From: Hymenobacter polaris
GTDB taxonomy: Bacteria; Bacteroidota; Bacteroidia; Cytophagales; Hymenobacteraceae
DNA length: 64,000 nt
Reading direction: 5' to 3'
NCBI RefSeq assembly: GCF_012927305.1
Contig: NZ_JABBGH010000002.1
Span: forward strand, 806,001-870,000
Under the pieces are notes generated by a model. The model did not search any database. It saw only the letters and a program-made list of their open reading frames with translations, and had not been told where the DNA came from. Of this stretch, positions 8,703-18,639 are shown piece after piece. A program made the translations under genes and the position numbers. How positions within the stretch are numbered: the first letter of the stretch is position 1; the number at the start of each line of letters is the position of its first letter.

Positions 8703-11700
8703 ATGTCTATTCTCCCCAACTTACGCCTGCGCTGGTGGCCATTTGCGCTGCTGCTGGCGGTGCTGAGCTTTGGGGCCAGCTGGCTAGCCGACCGCTACCG
8801 CGAGCTGCCGGGCGGCCCCGAGCCGCTGCACCCCGATGCAGCCAGCCTGCAGCGGCTGGTAAGCCAGGCTACCGCCACCGCCACGCGCGAGGCTGCCCTG
8901 GTGGTGCACGACTACCAGCCGCCAGCCGCGCCCGATTTTGCCCGGCTGCGGGGGCAGTGCTCGTACCCCACCTTCGTCAACGTCGATAGCACCCTGGTGG
9001 CGTGGTCGGCCTCGGGGCCCGAGCCCACGCCCCGCGACTGGGCCGACCCGCGTCCTGAGCGACTGGCTAGCACTGCGCTGGGCGAGTTTTTGGTGGTGCG
9101 GCAGGCCCTAGGGCCCGTGCGAGTGCTGGTGTTCGTGCCCTTGGCGCGGCACTACGGCATCAATAACCGCTATCTGCGCGACGGCGCCGAGCCCGCTTTG
9201 CTACAGGGGCTGGACGTGCGCGTGCTGGCCGCTCCGCCTGCCCCTGACCAGGTTGGCGGCCGCATGGCGGCCCTGCTCGACAGCGCGGGGCACTACCTAT
9301 TTACGGTGGTGCAGGAGCCGGGCGGCGTGGTAGCCGAGCGCACGCTACCGCTGGCGCTGCTGCTGCTGGGCATCGTAGCCTGGGTAGCGGCGGGGCTGGG
9401 GCTGGCGGCCAGGCTGCGGCGGCGGGGCCGGGTGGCGTCGGCGGTGGCGGTGGCCCTAGGGCCGCTGCTGCTGCTGAGGGGTGCGCTGCTGTACCTGGAG
9501 CTACCCTTCGCCTGGCTCGAACTGCCCCTATTCGACCCGCGGGTGTACGCCGTGTCGGCGGTGGCGCCCTCGCTGGGCGACTTGCTGCTTAACAGCGTGC
9601 TGGCGCTGCTGATAGCCCTTGGCGCGGTAATGCTTAGCCAGCACTACGACCTGCCGGGCCGGGCGCGCCGGGCTCCTCCGTTTCGCTGGGGGCCGGTGGC
9701 GTGGCTGCTGCTGCTGGCCATGCTGCTGCGCCAGTACATCTACTGCACCAGCACCTTCAGCAACAACCAGCTCAACCTCGACGTCACGCAGAGCATTCAA
9801 GTCAGCGGCTTCCGGCTAGTGCTGCTGCTGGCTGTGCTGCTGCACACGGCGGCGTTCGTGCTCATTTTTTTGCTGCTGACTCAGCTGCTGGCGCCCGATT
9901 TGCGGCGCCTGCGGCAGGCACCGCTACGCTGGCTGGGGCCCGTGCTGGGGGGGCTGCTGCTGCTGCTGGGCACTTTGCTGCGGCAGCCGGCGCTGGTGCT
10001 GCCGGCCCTCACCATGCTCTACCTGGTGCTGGTGCGCACCAGCGGCCTCGACGAGCCGCTGGCGCCGCCCGGCAGCCGCTACCTGGCCGTGCTGCTGGGC
10101 CTAGGGCTGGCCGCCGCCTCGGGCTCGCTGGCCGAGTATGGGCAGTTTGAGCGCCAGCTGGTGCAAGACAAGCAACGCCTGGCCAACAACCTGCTCATCG
10201 ACAACGACTTGCAAGGGGAGTTTTTGCTGGGCCAGCGCCTGCGGCTGCTAGCCAACGACCCGCTCGTGGCGCGGCTGCTGGCCGCCAGCCCCGAGCGGGC
10301 CGAGGCGCTACGGCGCCGCATCAGTCGGCAGTACCTCAGCTCCTACTTCGATAAGTACGAGGAAAACATCGAGCTATTCAACCCCGAGGGGCGGCCCGTG
10401 GGCAACGAGGAAGGCGATACGCTCAGCTTTGGGCAGCTGCGCGAGCGCCTGGGCCGCCTGGCTTCGCCCACCGACCAGCCAGGGGTGTACCTGCTGAAGT
10501 CGGACAACTCCTTTAGCTCGCGGCGCTACGTGGCGGTGGTGCCCATTCAGGCGGCGCCCGCGGGGGGCATTGGGCCGCCCGCGCCGGTGGGTACTATCTT
10601 GCTTACGCTGAGCCTCAAGCAATTATCCAGCTACAGCGTATTGCCCGAGCTACTGGTGGACCAAAAGTTCTTTCAGCCCGGCCTGGCCACCGACCTGAGC
10701 TACGCTGGCTACCTAGGGGGACAGCTGGTGTACAGCCAGGGCGAGTTCGACTACGCCAACCTCCTGCCCGTGGGGCTGCTCAGCGACCCGGCCATTTACA
10801 GTAAGGGACTCATCATCGGGGGCTTTCATCATCTGGCCGTGCGCGACTCGCAGGGCCGCACCGTGGTGGTGACCACGGCTACGTACTCCTTCGCCGACGG
10901 GCTTTCTAATTTTTCGGTGCTGCTGCTGTTCAATGTGTTGGCTTGGCTGCTGGTACTGGGCGGGGCCATGCTGGTGCGCCGCGACTGGCGCACGGCGGGC
11001 CTCAATTTCAGCACCCGCATTCAGTTGCTGCTCAATGTGGGCGTGCTGCTGCCGCTGCTGGTGGTGAGCATTGCCACGGCCAGCCAGCTCACGGCCAGCT
11101 ACCGGCGCGACCTGCACCGCTTTTACGAGCGGCGCGGCCACTTGGCCCTCGAAAGCCTGCTGCGCCGCCGCGAGCAACTGGCCGACACTACCGCCCGCGC
11201 CTCGCTGGTGGCGCTGGTGCGCAACGTGGCTACCCTCACCGAAACTGACCTCAATCTCTACGATGTGCGCGGGCAGCTGCTGGTTAGCTCGCAGCCGCTC
11301 ATCTTTGAGGCGGGCTTGCTAGGGCCCCTGCTCAATCCGCAGGCCGTAAGCGACTTGCGCGACCGGGGCCTGAGCCGCACCCTGCTTACCGAGCGCGCCG
11401 GCTCGCTCAGCTTCACGGCCCTCTACCTGCCGGTGCGGGCTGATGCCGCCGACGGGCTGGCCGAGCCGGTTATCGGCTACGTGGGCATTCCGTTTTTCGA
11501 CTCGCAGAAGGAGCTGGACGGCAAGCTGAGCGATTTGCTGACGACGACGCTGAACATCTTCACCCTGATGTTTTTGTTTTTCCTGACCCTGGCCCTGGTG
11601 GCCACGCGCCAGCTCACGGCCCCGCTCAAGCTGCTGACGCAGCGCCTCAACCGCACCACCCTCACGGGCCAGAACGAGGTGCTCGACTACCGCAGTAGCG

Positions 11701-12476
11701 ATGACGAGATTGGCCTGCTCGTGCGTGAGTACAACACCATGCTCGGCAAGCTGGAGGAAAGCAAGCGCGAACTGGCCACCCAGGAAAAAGAAGCGGCCTG
11801 GCGCGAAATGGCCCGCCAAGTGGCCCACGAAATCAAGAACCCGCTCACGCCCATGAAGCTGAGCCTGCAATACCTGCAAAAAGCCATTGCCGAGCGACGC
11901 CCCAATGCCGAGGAGCTGATTGGCCGCATCTCGCAAACGCTTATCACGCAGATTGACGTGCTGAGCGACATTGCTACCTCGTTCAGCACCTTCACCAACC
12001 TGCCGGTTATGCGCCCCGAGCGCCTCGACGTGGCGCAGGTGTTGCGCCAGTGCACCGACCTTTTCGTGCAAACCGTTGGCACCGACGGGGGCGGCCTGCG
12101 CCTCGACCTGCCCCCGGCTAACGGCCCGGCCCTGCTTGTTTTTGCCGACGAAAGCCTGCTGGTACGCACCTTCAACAACCTGCTGCTCAATGCCCGCCAA
12201 GCTGTGCCCGAGGGCCGCCACCCGCAGCTCAGCGTGGCCCTGGTTCCCGAAGCCAGCAGCCGCGTGCTCATTACCATCCGCGACAACGGCACCGGCATTG
12301 CCGAAGATGTGCGCGGGCAGGTATTCAAGCCCAATTTCACCACCAAGGCCACCGGCTCGGGTATTGGCCTGGCCGTGGCCAAGCGCGGCATCGAGAGTGC
12401 CGGCGGCCGCATCTGGTTTGAAACCCAGCCAGGCGAGGGTACCAGCTTCTTCATCGAGCTGCCCTTGGCGGGGTAG
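8703..12476 (+). CDS. Large NtrY-like sensor histidine kinase with multiple membrane and sensor regions
   Basis: Signal-transducing histidine kinase of 1257 residues, much longer than ordinary kinases. It has a first helix (about 8-27), an extracytoplasmic region to about 210, then a block of roughly eight helices, a second soluble region (about 480-700), further helices, a third soluble region and a last helix before a HAMP domain (about 965-1020). The kinase core shows the H-box HEIKNPLTPMK (phospho-acceptor His near 1042), N-box NNLLLNARQAV, and the ATP lid DNGTGI...GSGIGLAVAKR. The HEIKNP type and HAMP order match NtrY. No response regulator lies next to it. ATG 8703 is preferred to TTG 8700. 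The next gene encodes an outer-membrane protein 126 bases away. Confidence 0.9.
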   Translation: MSILPNLRLRWWPFALLLAVLSFGASWLADRYRELPGGPEPLHPDAASLQRLVSQATATATREAALVVHDYQPPAAPDFARLRGQCSYPTFVNVDSTLVAWSASGPEPTPRDWADPRPERLASTALGEFLVVRQALGPVRVLVFVPLARHYGINNRYLRDGAEPALLQGLDVRVLAAPPAPDQVGGRMAALLDSAGHYLFTVVQEPGGVVAERTLPLALLLLGIVAWVAAGLGLAARLRRRGRVASAVAVALGPLLLLRGALLYLELPFAWLELPLFDPRVYAVSAVAPSLGDLLLNSVLALLIALGAVMLSQHYDLPGRARRAPPFRWGPVAWLLLLAMLLRQYIYCTSTFSNNQLNLDVTQSIQVSGFRLVLLLAVLLHTAAFVLIFLLLTQLLAPDLRRLRQAPLRWLGPVLGGLLLLLGTLLRQPALVLPALTMLYLVLVRTSGLDEPLAPPGSRYLAVLLGLGLAAASGSLAEYGQFERQLVQDKQRLANNLLIDNDLQGEFLLGQRLRLLANDPLVARLLAASPERAEALRRRISRQYLSSYFDKYEENIELFNPEGRPVGNEEGDTLSFGQLRERLGRLASPTDQPGVYLLKSDNSFSSRRYVAVVPIQAAPAGGIGPPAPVGTILLTLSLKQLSSYSVLPELLVDQKFFQPGLATDLSYAGYLGGQLVYSQGEFDYANLLPVGLLSDPAIYSKGLIIGGFHHLAVRDSQGRTVVVTTATYSFADGLSNFSVLLLFNVLAWLLVLGGAMLVRRDWRTAGLNFSTRIQLLLNVGVLLPLLVVSIATASQLTASYRRDLHRFYERRGHLALESLLRRREQLADTTARASLVALVRNVATLTETDLNLYDVRGQLLVSSQPLIFEAGLLGPLLNPQAVSDLRDRGLSRTLLTERAGSLSFTALYLPVRADAADGLAEPVIGYVGIPFFDSQKELDGKLSDLLTTTLNIFTLMFLFFLTLALVATRQLTAPLKLLTQRLNRTTLTGQNEVLDYRSSDDEIGLLVREYNTMLGKLEESKRELATQEKEAAWREMARQVAHEIKNPLTPMKLSLQYLQKAIAERRPNAEELIGRISQTLITQIDVLSDIATSFSTFTNLPVMRPERLDVAQVLRQCTDLFVQTVGTDGGGLRLDLPPANGPALLVFADESLLVRTFNNLLLNARQAVPEGRHPQLSVALVPEASSRVLITIRDNGTGIAEDVRGQVFKPNFTTKATGSGIGLAVAKRGIESAGGRIWFETQPGEGTSFFIELPLAG

Positions 12477-12602
12477 GGGAGGCCTAGGGCTAGCTAAAAC
12501 GCAAAGCCGGCCGCCACTATGGGGCTGCTAATTCCCCGGGCCCCCGCTGGCACGAAACCACCCAAGCCCGACGTTACGGCCGCGTACCCCGAAATTTAAG
12601 GT

Positions 12603-15600
12603 ATGATTCGACCCTTACGCCGGGTTCCGCTGCTACTGGTGGCGCTGCTGGGAGCCTTGTGGCTGCTGGCGGGCGGGGCGGCGCGGGCGCAAGCGCCGGG
12701 TACGAATCAGCCAGCGGTGCCCAGCCAGCCGGCAGCAGCTAGCCCAGCGGGAGCGTCCGCGCCAGCTGCGCCAGCTGCGCCCGTGGCGGCCCCCGTGCCG
12801 GGCCTGAGCCGGCCGGGCCTAGGGCCGCTCAGCAGCCGGCGCTGCCGATACCTGCGCTTGGCGCTGGGGAGTGACACTACCAGCTTCGCTATTGCCGATA
12901 CGCTGACCGTGGTGCCGGGCACCGTGACGGTGAACGGGCAGTCGGTGCCCTACGAGGCGCGGCTGGGCCGCTACCGCTGGGTGCAGCCGGTGCGGCGCGA
13001 TACGGCGGGCGCGCCGCTGGCCGACTCGGTGCTGCTCTGCTACCGGGTGCTGCCGCTGTCGCTGAGTCGGGCGCGGTTTCACCGGCCCAGGCGGCTGATG
13101 GATAGCCTGGAGTTTCGCGATAGGCCGATGCTGAGCGCGGCCGATTTTTCGCAGAAAGAGCAGATACTGAGCACGCCGGGCATCAGCAAGACGGGTAATC
13201 TGAGCCGGGGCATCTCGTTTGGCAACACCCAAAACGTGTTTGTGAACTCGGCCCTGAACCTGCAGCTGGAGGGGCAGCTTACCGACAAGATTCACCTGAC
13301 GGCGGCCATCTCGGACCAGAACGTGCCGTTTCAGCCCGAGGGCAACACCCAGACGCTGCAGCAGTTCGACAAGATTTATATTACTCTGACCGGGCCGCAG
13401 TGGAACCTGACGGCCGGCGACGTGGTGCTGCGCAACAAGCCCGACTATTTCCTGCGCTACTACAAAAACATTCAGGGCGCGGCCATCGAGGCCAACCTGG
13501 GGGCGCCGGGGCCGCAGCCGTTGCAGGCGGGCGTCACCAACAGCGTGAGCAACGCGCCGCCCTCCTCTTTTGCGCCCTACACCAACGGCGTGACCACCAA
13601 CAGCGCCGCGCCCACTGGCAGCGGCAGTGCCCCGCTGGCCATCCCGAACGCGCCGGTGCCCTCGGGGCCGCAACTCACGGCGGTGCCGGGCAACTTACCG
13701 GCCGATGGCCCTAGGGGCGCGGCGGGCGTGACGGTGCGCGACCGCCTGGGGCAGGTGCGCTCCTCGACGCTGGTAGCGGGCGGCGTGGCCAAGGGCAAGT
13801 TTGCCAGCCTCGACCTGACGCCGCTCGACAACGTGCAAGGGCCCTACCGCCTCACGGGGCCCAACGGCGAGCAGTTTATCATCGTGCTGGCCGGCTCCGA
13901 GCGCGTGTACCTGGATGGGCGCCTGCAAACGCGGGGCTTCGACTACGACTACACTATTGACTACAACCTGGCCGAAATCACGTTTTCGCCTAGGCACCTG
14001 ATTACCAAAAACTCGCGCCTGAAGGTCGATTTTGAGTATTCCGACCTCAACTATTCGCGCTCGCTCTACACCCTGAGCCATTACCAGCAGGTGGGGCGCC
14101 TGCAGCTGCGCGCCAACTTTTACCAGGAAGCCGACGACCCCAACAACCTCGCCAACCTGAGCTTGAGCGGCAGCGACCTGGCCACGCTGCGCCAGGCTGG
14201 CAACGTGAGCCAGGTGCAAACGCCGGGCGGCACCGTGGCGGCCTTCAATCGCACGCTGGTGCAGTACCACCAAGTGTCCTTCACCGACCCTAGCACCGGG
14301 CAGCAACTCACCAAGTACGTGTACGCCACCGACTCGCTGAGCACGGTGTACACGGTGCGCTTTACCGATGTGGGCGAGGGCCTAGGCACCTATAACCTGA
14401 GCACCACCAACAACTCGGCCAACGGGCGGGTGTACGAGTACGTGGGAACTGGGCTGGGGCGCTACCAGCCGGTGCGGGTGCTGCCCACGCCGCTGCTCAA
14501 GCAGATGGCCACGGCCGGCGCCACCTTCCAGCTCGACCCCACGGCGGCCGTGTTCGTGGACTTGGCCCACTCGCAGCTGCAGCGCAACCGCTTTGCGGTA
14601 GGCACCCAAGATGCGGGTGGCGCCATGCGCCTGGGCTACACCGTGCAGGATAGGACCCTGCCTACCTGGCTGCCGGCCGGCTTGCAGCAATACCGCCTGC
14701 GCTCGGCCCTCGACTACGAGTACACGGCCCCCAAATTCACGCCCATCGACCGCTACCGCGACGTGGAATTTGACCGCAACTGGAGCACGGCCAGCACCGC
14801 CAACGCCACCACTACCGTGCCGCGCGAGGACAACATCTTCAACTTTGCCCTAGGGCTGACGCGCGACGCCACCCACGCCTTTAACTACCGCGTGAGCCGC
14901 CGCTACCGGCCGGGCGAAGTCAGCGGCTTGCAGCACTGGCTGGATGTGGCCCAGCAGGTGGGCCGGCTGGAGCTGCGCGGCTCGTTTTTTCTGCTCAACT
15001 CGCAGGCCGGGCGCTACCGCTCCGACTGGGCCCGCGGCGAAGCTAGCGTGCGCTACGGCGGTGGGCGCATCATTCCGGGCTACACCTATAAGTTTGATAA
15101 AAACCGGGTTATCTCGCCCTTGGGCGACACCGTGCGCTCGGCCAACTACTTCGACGAGCATACTTTTTACCTCACTAGCCCCGACACCGGCCGCACCCGC
15201 TACCGCCTCGACTACAGCTACCGCCGCGACCGCACCCCCACCGCCGAGCAGGCCAATTTGGCGCTGCACAACATTGCCCAGACCGTGCAGGCCAGCGCCA
15301 GCACCCGCCTAGGGCGCACCCAGGAGCTGCGCGTGCTGGCCACCTACCGCGACATCAACCGGGTGAGCTACCCCGACAGCGCCCGCGTGCGCAACGTGCT
15401 GGCCAAGGTGGACCACACCGCCACGCTGCTGCAAAACCAGATTCGCTCGGAGCTGAGCTACAGCGTGCAAACCGGCCGCGAGCTGCGCCGCGACTACTCG
15501 TTTCTGGCCGTGCCGGCCGGGCAGGGCACCCACTACTACGCCGGCGACCTCAACAAGAATGGCGTGCAGGACAAGGACGAGTTCTTAGAAGCCCAAACGC

Positions 15601-16553
15601 CCGACGCGCAATACCGCACCTACATCAAGGTGTACCTGCCCACCGCCGACTACATCACCGCCTACCAAAACCGCCTGAGCTACCGCCTCACCGCCAACGC
15701 CCCTAGGGCCTGGTTTCAGGCCGGAGGCTGGCAGCAGTTTGCCTCGCGCCTGAGTAGCATCAGCAGCTTCACGGCCGACCGGCGCACGACCTCCGACAAC
15801 CTGGGCACGCGCCTCAGCCCCTTCAGCCTGCTCAGCAACGAGGACGAGAAGCTGCTGGCCTTCAACCAGCTGCTGCGCAACACGGTGTATTTCAACCGCG
15901 CTAGCCCCATCTTCGGCGCCGAGCTGACGGTGCAGCAAACTCAGCAGAAAACGCTGCTCACCCAGGGCTTCGACCTGCGCAAGCTCAGCACCCAGAGTTT
16001 ACTGCTGCGCCGCACGCTGGCCCAGTCGTTCACGGGCCGCCTGCTCTTCAGCCGCGACATTCGGCAGGCCAACAGCACCTACTCGACCGACCCCAGCAGC
16101 CTGAGCTACCGCAACTTCGAGCTGCTCATCTACACCGTGCAGCCCGAGGTAAGTTACCAGCCTAGCCCAGCGCTGCGCCTCACCGGCTCGCTGCTGCACA
16201 CCACCAAGGAAAACATCCTGGCCGCCCGCACCTTCAACACCAGCGGCCGCTTCGACGACGCCGGCCTGGAGGTGCGCGTGAGCCAGGTGAGCAAGCGCAC
16301 CGTCACGGCCAATACGCACATCACCCGCGTCGATTTCCAGAGCGGCAGCACCGACGCCACCAACGGCGTGGCCAGCACCGTGGGCCTGGAGGTGCTGCAG
16401 GCCCTGCGCCCCGGCACCAACTACACCTGGAGCCTCAACCTGGAGCAGCGCCTCACCAACGGCCTCAACATCAACGTGGCCTACGACGGCCGCAAAGCCA
16501 GCGGCACCAACATCGTGCACACCGGCCGCATGCAGGTGGCCGTGCTGTTTTAA
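12603..16553 (+). CDS. Large secreted protein, predicted outer-membrane beta-barrel, function unknown
   Basis: A 1316-residue protein with a clear signal peptide ending near residue 30 (GGAARAQ). An Ala/Pro-rich linker follows (about 30-70), then a region with SKTGNLSRGISFGN and LNLQLEGQLTDKIHLTAAISDQ, which looks conserved among Bacteroidota surface proteins. The C-terminal two thirds show alternating hydrophobic/polar strands rich in Tyr, Arg and Asn, and the chain ends in Phe (MQVAVLF), the usual outer-membrane barrel signature. A Ser/Asn/Pro/Thr-rich low-complexity insert lies near residues 308-365. I do not recognise a TonB box or plug. It probably forms an outer-membrane barrel. Its position directly behind a giant sensor kinase suggests a functional link (inference). 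Confidence 0.7.
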   Translation: MIRPLRRVPLLLVALLGALWLLAGGAARAQAPGTNQPAVPSQPAAASPAGASAPAAPAAPVAAPVPGLSRPGLGPLSSRRCRYLRLALGSDTTSFAIADTLTVVPGTVTVNGQSVPYEARLGRYRWVQPVRRDTAGAPLADSVLLCYRVLPLSLSRARFHRPRRLMDSLEFRDRPMLSAADFSQKEQILSTPGISKTGNLSRGISFGNTQNVFVNSALNLQLEGQLTDKIHLTAAISDQNVPFQPEGNTQTLQQFDKIYITLTGPQWNLTAGDVVLRNKPDYFLRYYKNIQGAAIEANLGAPGPQPLQAGVTNSVSNAPPSSFAPYTNGVTTNSAAPTGSGSAPLAIPNAPVPSGPQLTAVPGNLPADGPRGAAGVTVRDRLGQVRSSTLVAGGVAKGKFASLDLTPLDNVQGPYRLTGPNGEQFIIVLAGSERVYLDGRLQTRGFDYDYTIDYNLAEITFSPRHLITKNSRLKVDFEYSDLNYSRSLYTLSHYQQVGRLQLRANFYQEADDPNNLANLSLSGSDLATLRQAGNVSQVQTPGGTVAAFNRTLVQYHQVSFTDPSTGQQLTKYVYATDSLSTVYTVRFTDVGEGLGTYNLSTTNNSANGRVYEYVGTGLGRYQPVRVLPTPLLKQMATAGATFQLDPTAAVFVDLAHSQLQRNRFAVGTQDAGGAMRLGYTVQDRTLPTWLPAGLQQYRLRSALDYEYTAPKFTPIDRYRDVEFDRNWSTASTANATTTVPREDNIFNFALGLTRDATHAFNYRVSRRYRPGEVSGLQHWLDVAQQVGRLELRGSFFLLNSQAGRYRSDWARGEASVRYGGGRIIPGYTYKFDKNRVISPLGDTVRSANYFDEHTFYLTSPDTGRTRYRLDYSYRRDRTPTAEQANLALHNIAQTVQASASTRLGRTQELRVLATYRDINRVSYPDSARVRNVLAKVDHTATLLQNQIRSELSYSVQTGRELRRDYSFLAVPAGQGTHYYAGDLNKNGVQDKDEFLEAQTPDAQYRTYIKVYLPTADYITAYQNRLSYRLTANAPRAWFQAGGWQQFASRLSSISSFTADRRTTSDNLGTRLSPFSLLSNEDEKLLAFNQLLRNTVYFNRASPIFGAELTVQQTQQKTLLTQGFDLRKLSTQSLLLRRTLAQSFTGRLLFSRDIRQANSTYSTDPSSLSYRNFELLIYTVQPEVSYQPSPALRLTGSLLHTTKENILAARTFNTSGRFDDAGLEVRVSQVSKRTVTANTHITRVDFQSGSTDATNGVASTVGLEVLQALRPGTNYTWSLNLEQRLTNGLNINVAYDGRKASGTNIVHTGRMQVAVLF

Positions 16554-16559
16554 GGGGGC

Positions 16560-16964
16560 CTATTGATAATGAGTTAGGCGTATCACGCGGCCATCGTTGG
16601 CCGCTAGAATTATTTCGAAAGTGCCACCTTCATACCCAGTGGGTAGCGTGCCGGTGATGTACCAGTACCCATTTAGTGGATATACTTCGTAGGGCCGTTC
16701 GCTAAGAATTTGCTTGCGGCCATATTTCTGGAACAGAAGCGGTTCAGCTGCGGTAATTGCTGCTTCTGGCGTTGGCAATGCAGGCGTATCGCGGATAGCT
16801 ACGCTAGGCAAGCCCTTCGTGGCTTGCTGCACCTGTTGCCGGGCAACTTTCTCACCTAGCACAGTGCGACCAGCAAATTTTTGGGCTGAAGCTGGAGCAG
16901 CTTTCGCTAGCAGAAACAGCAAGAACAGAAGAAACCAATTAGTCCTCAGACACTTCGCTTTCAT
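16560..16964 (-). CDS. Secreted NTF2-fold protein (YbbC/YhhH, Imm-NTF2-like)
   Basis: A 134-residue exported protein with a signal peptide (about 1-28, ending PASAQ). The C-terminal half has AITAAEPLLFQKYGRKQI, ERPYEVYPLNGYWYITGTLP and GGTFEIILAANDGRVI, the pattern of the NTF2-fold family annotated as YbbC/YhhH or putative polymorphic-toxin immunity proteins. No toxin gene is adjacent, so an immunity role is not supported here. I chose ATG 16964 because it starts the signal peptide. It overlaps the end of the preceding gene on the same strand by 26 bases, so they are likely co-transcribed. Confidence 0.65.
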   Translation of the reverse strand: MKAKCLRTNWFLLFLLFLLAKAAPASAQKFAGRTVLGEKVARQQVQQATKGLPSVAIRDTPALPTPEAAITAAEPLLFQKYGRKQILSERPYEVYPLNGYWYITGTLPTGYEGGTFEIILAANDGRVIRLTHYQ

Positions 16965-17172
16965 GGGTAGGCAAGCGTTCCTCCGCCAAAATCTCATCCA
17001 TAATCCGGTTCTCTTCCTCCGTGAAATGCAGCTTGGGCAGCTGTAGCGGTCCGCGGCGCGGCGCCTGCTCGTCTAGAAAGCGCCGCACGCCATAGGTTTT
17101 GATATCTTCTGGGCGCAGAGACTTGCGGCCATCGGTTAGCATCTGCTTGTAGGGGTTATCGGCGAAACTCAT
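16939..17172 (-). CDS. Small conserved-looking cytosolic protein, unknown function
   Basis: A 77-residue charged soluble protein beginning MSFADNPYKQMLTDGRKSL and ending in an acidic tail. ATG 17172 is chosen because residues upstream of it are GC-biased filler, while those after it look like a compact folded helix-rich protein. It has no signal or membrane segment. Its last 26 bases overlap the NTF2-fold gene. I assign no function. Confidence 0.6.
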   Translation of the reverse strand: MSFADNPYKQMLTDGRKSLRPEDIKTYGVRRFLDEQAPRRGPLQLPKLHFTEEENRIMDEILAEERLPTHESEVSED

Positions 17173-17385
17173 AGTATGAGCAAAATAAGTACGCACAGCT
17201 ACTAAAGCTAATCGTGGGCTTAAGGAGCAAAGTTTGGCTGGCGGCGCGCCGAAGATAGCCGGGCCCTCACCAGCCAGTTGGCAGACGCTAAGGCGCTTGC
17301 ATAGGTGAGTGCGGGCAGGGGGCAACCGCGCCGCGTACCCTGCGTTACTACCTGGCTCCCTAGCCTTTTCCAATTCCTGTTTCCG

Positions 17386-18555
17386 ATGGCAGAACCGCTT
17401 AGCCAGCCCATGCCCCAGCCCCAGCGCGGCGCCGATGGCGGCACCGACACCGGCCCGCGCAACGTGGCCCTCGACCGCCAGAACCCCGACCTGCTAGCGC
17501 CGCCCGCGACCGACCACGGCACGCTGCCCAACCTCTGGTTCCCGTTTTCGGCGGCGCACAACCGCCTCGAAAGCGCCGGCTGGGCCCGCGAAGTAACTGC
17601 GCTGGAGCTACCTAGCTCGCCCACGCTGGCCGGCGTGAACATGCGCCTGAACCCCGGCCAAACCGAGAGCGGCGTGCGCGAACTGCACTGGCACAAGCAG
17701 GCCGAGTGGGCCTACATGATTAGTGGCCGCGCCCGCCTCACGGCCATCGACCAAGAGGGCCGCACCTTTGCCGACGACGTAGCGCAGGGTGACTTGTGGT
17801 ACTTCCCGGCCGGGCTGCCGCACGGCATCCAGGCCCACGCCGAGGGCTGCGAGTTTCTGCTGGTATTCGACGACGGCAGCTTCTCCGAGAACGATACCTT
17901 TTTGCTGACCGACTGGCTGGCCCACACCCCTAGGAGCGTCATCGCCAAAAACTTTGGCGTGCCCGAGGAGCTGCTAAAAGACCTGCCAACCAAAGAGAAA
18001 TATATCTTTCCGGCCCCGCTCCCGGCGCCGTTGGCCGAAGTAAATCAGCCGGGGCCACAGGGGGCGGTGCCCCAGCCGTTTTCCTATAAGCTCTCGGCCC
18101 AGGCACCCCAAGAAGCGACCGGGGGCCAGGTGCGCATTGCCGATAGCCGCAACTTTCTGGCTTCTACTACCATTGCGGCGGCCTTGGTGGAGGTGGCGCC
18201 CGGCGGCCTGCGCGAGCTGCACTGGCACCCCAACGCCGACGAGTGGCAGTACTACATTGAGGGCCAGGCCCGCATGACGGTATTTGCCTCGGGTGGCAAG
18301 GCGCGCACCTTCGACTACCGGGCGGGCGATGTGGGCGCCGTACCTTTTGCGATGGGCCACTACATCGAAAATACAGGGAATACGACCCTGCGCTTTCTCG
18401 AAGTATTTAAGAGCGACCGCTTTGCCGATGTGTCGCTGACGCAGTGGCTGGCCCTGACGCCGCCCGCCCTGGTAAAAGCCCACCTCAACGTGAGCGACGA
18501 GTTTATCGCTCACCTGCAAAAAGTGAAGCCCGTAGTGGTGAAAGCCCAATCTTAA
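17386..18555 (+). CDS. oxdC: Bicupin oxalate decarboxylase
   Basis: Mn-dependent enzyme converting oxalate to formate and CO2. The 389-residue protein has two cupin domains with complete metal sites: HWHKQAE (His101, His103, Glu107) with His146, and HWHPNADE (His279, His281, Glu286) with His325. The flexible lid next to the N-terminal site reads FSEND (about 166-170), matching the SENS(T) lid of Bacillus OxdC. Its glutamate favours decarboxylase over oxidase activity. ATG 17386 is preferred over an in-frame GTG 81 bases upstream. There is no signal peptide, so the enzyme is cytosolic. The SDR gene downstream may use related substrates, but that is not shown. Confidence 0.9.
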   Translation: MAEPLSQPMPQPQRGADGGTDTGPRNVALDRQNPDLLAPPATDHGTLPNLWFPFSAAHNRLESAGWAREVTALELPSSPTLAGVNMRLNPGQTESGVRELHWHKQAEWAYMISGRARLTAIDQEGRTFADDVAQGDLWYFPAGLPHGIQAHAEGCEFLLVFDDGSFSENDTFLLTDWLAHTPRSVIAKNFGVPEELLKDLPTKEKYIFPAPLPAPLAEVNQPGPQGAVPQPFSYKLSAQAPQEATGGQVRIADSRNFLASTTIAAALVEVAPGGLRELHWHPNADEWQYYIEGQARMTVFASGGKARTFDYRAGDVGAVPFAMGHYIENTGNTTLRFLEVFKSDRFADVSLTQWLALTPPALVKAHLNVSDEFIAHLQKVKPVVVKAQS

Positions 18556-18561
18556 TAAAGT

Positions 18562-18598
18562 AGGTCGTCAGGCTGAGCCCCGCGAAGCATGACGACCT
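18562..18598. repeat. Short degenerate copy of the GTCATGCTGAGC hairpin family
   Basis: AGGTCGTC and GACGACCT bracket a single-copy core (GGCTGAGCCCCGCGAAGCAT), as if most of one inner arm had been lost. It lies between oxdC and the SDR gene. Confidence 0.6.
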
Positions 18599-18639
18599 AT
18601 GTCGCTAACACAAATCTGAGTTTAAATCTCATTTTTCAC

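Noticed and set aside
11319..12221. 300-codon frame opposite the histidine kinase core
   Set aside because: It lies exactly over the H-box to ATP-lid region of the kinase; a composition artefact.
16560..16964. Toxin-immunity pair based on the NTF2-fold protein
   Set aside because: The neighbouring genes show no toxin features, and the NTF2-fold family is often found without toxins.
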